Shown piece after piece: positions 5,282 to 5,327 of a DNA stretch of 5,327 nt. Numbering within the stretch: the first letter of the stretch is position 1; each line of letters begins with the position of its first letter. The DNA is from Bifidobacterium sp. UBA6881 (GTDB lineage Bacteria > Actinomycetota > Actinomycetes > Actinomycetales > Bifidobacteriaceae), in NCBI GenBank assembly GCA_002451435.1, contig DKCF01000049.1:1-5327 (forward strand), written 5' to 3'. Below the pieces are notes generated by a model. That model searched no databases. It saw only the letters and a list, made by a program, of their open reading frames with translations, and was not told the DNA's origin. The translations under genes and the position numbers were made by a program.

Positions 5282-5327
5282 CGAGGGACGTGGGGAATCG
5301 ACGGCGTCCGCGTTTCGGGCCTTGGCC

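Overview
This window looks like a chromosomal housekeeping segment from a high-GC actinobacterium, most probably a Bifidobacterium. The assignment rests on protein content and gene order: a SepIVA-like coiled-coil protein, an actinobacterial DUF177 (YceD-type) protein ending in a DHHHD-type motif, a four-cysteine L32, an RNase III with long low-complexity tails, and a catalytic acetolactate synthase subunit similar to actinobacterial IlvB. All six genes lie on the minus strand, so transcription runs from high to low coordinates. The long plus-strand open frames are antisense shadows. I see no mobile element, CRISPR array, tRNA or rRNA.

In transcription order, 5327-4646 encodes a DivIVA/SepIVA-like coiled-coil protein whose true start may lie beyond the window. 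A 73-nt gap with a hairpin follows, then the DUF177 protein (4572-3973). A 116-nt gap with a good promoter candidate precedes rpmF (ribosomal protein L32, 3856-3662), which ends at a strong hairpin terminator (3630-3592). The rnc leader (3598-3403) has a perfect TATAAT box and two hairpins before rnc (RNase III, 3402-2446). A 209-nt leader (2445-2237) separates rnc from ilvB (2236-368). ilvN begins 26 nt after ilvB and runs off the left edge.

Functionally, the first half groups cell-envelope/division, ribosome assembly (DUF177 and L32) and RNA processing (RNase III), a grouping familiar in Actinobacteria. The second half is the catalytic and regulatory subunits of acetolactate synthase, the first common step of valine, leucine and isoleucine synthesis. 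ilvB and ilvN are evidently co-transcribed. The rpmF terminator and the long leaders before rnc and ilvB suggest at least three transcription units.

The most interesting non-coding signals are two leaders. The ilvB leader can form two mutually exclusive hairpins and has a possible short leader ORF reading through one arm, so attenuation is possible. The rnc leader has a compact hairpin placed at the predicted 5' end of the mRNA. I found no convincing new multi-gene system; the window is mostly well-known core genes.
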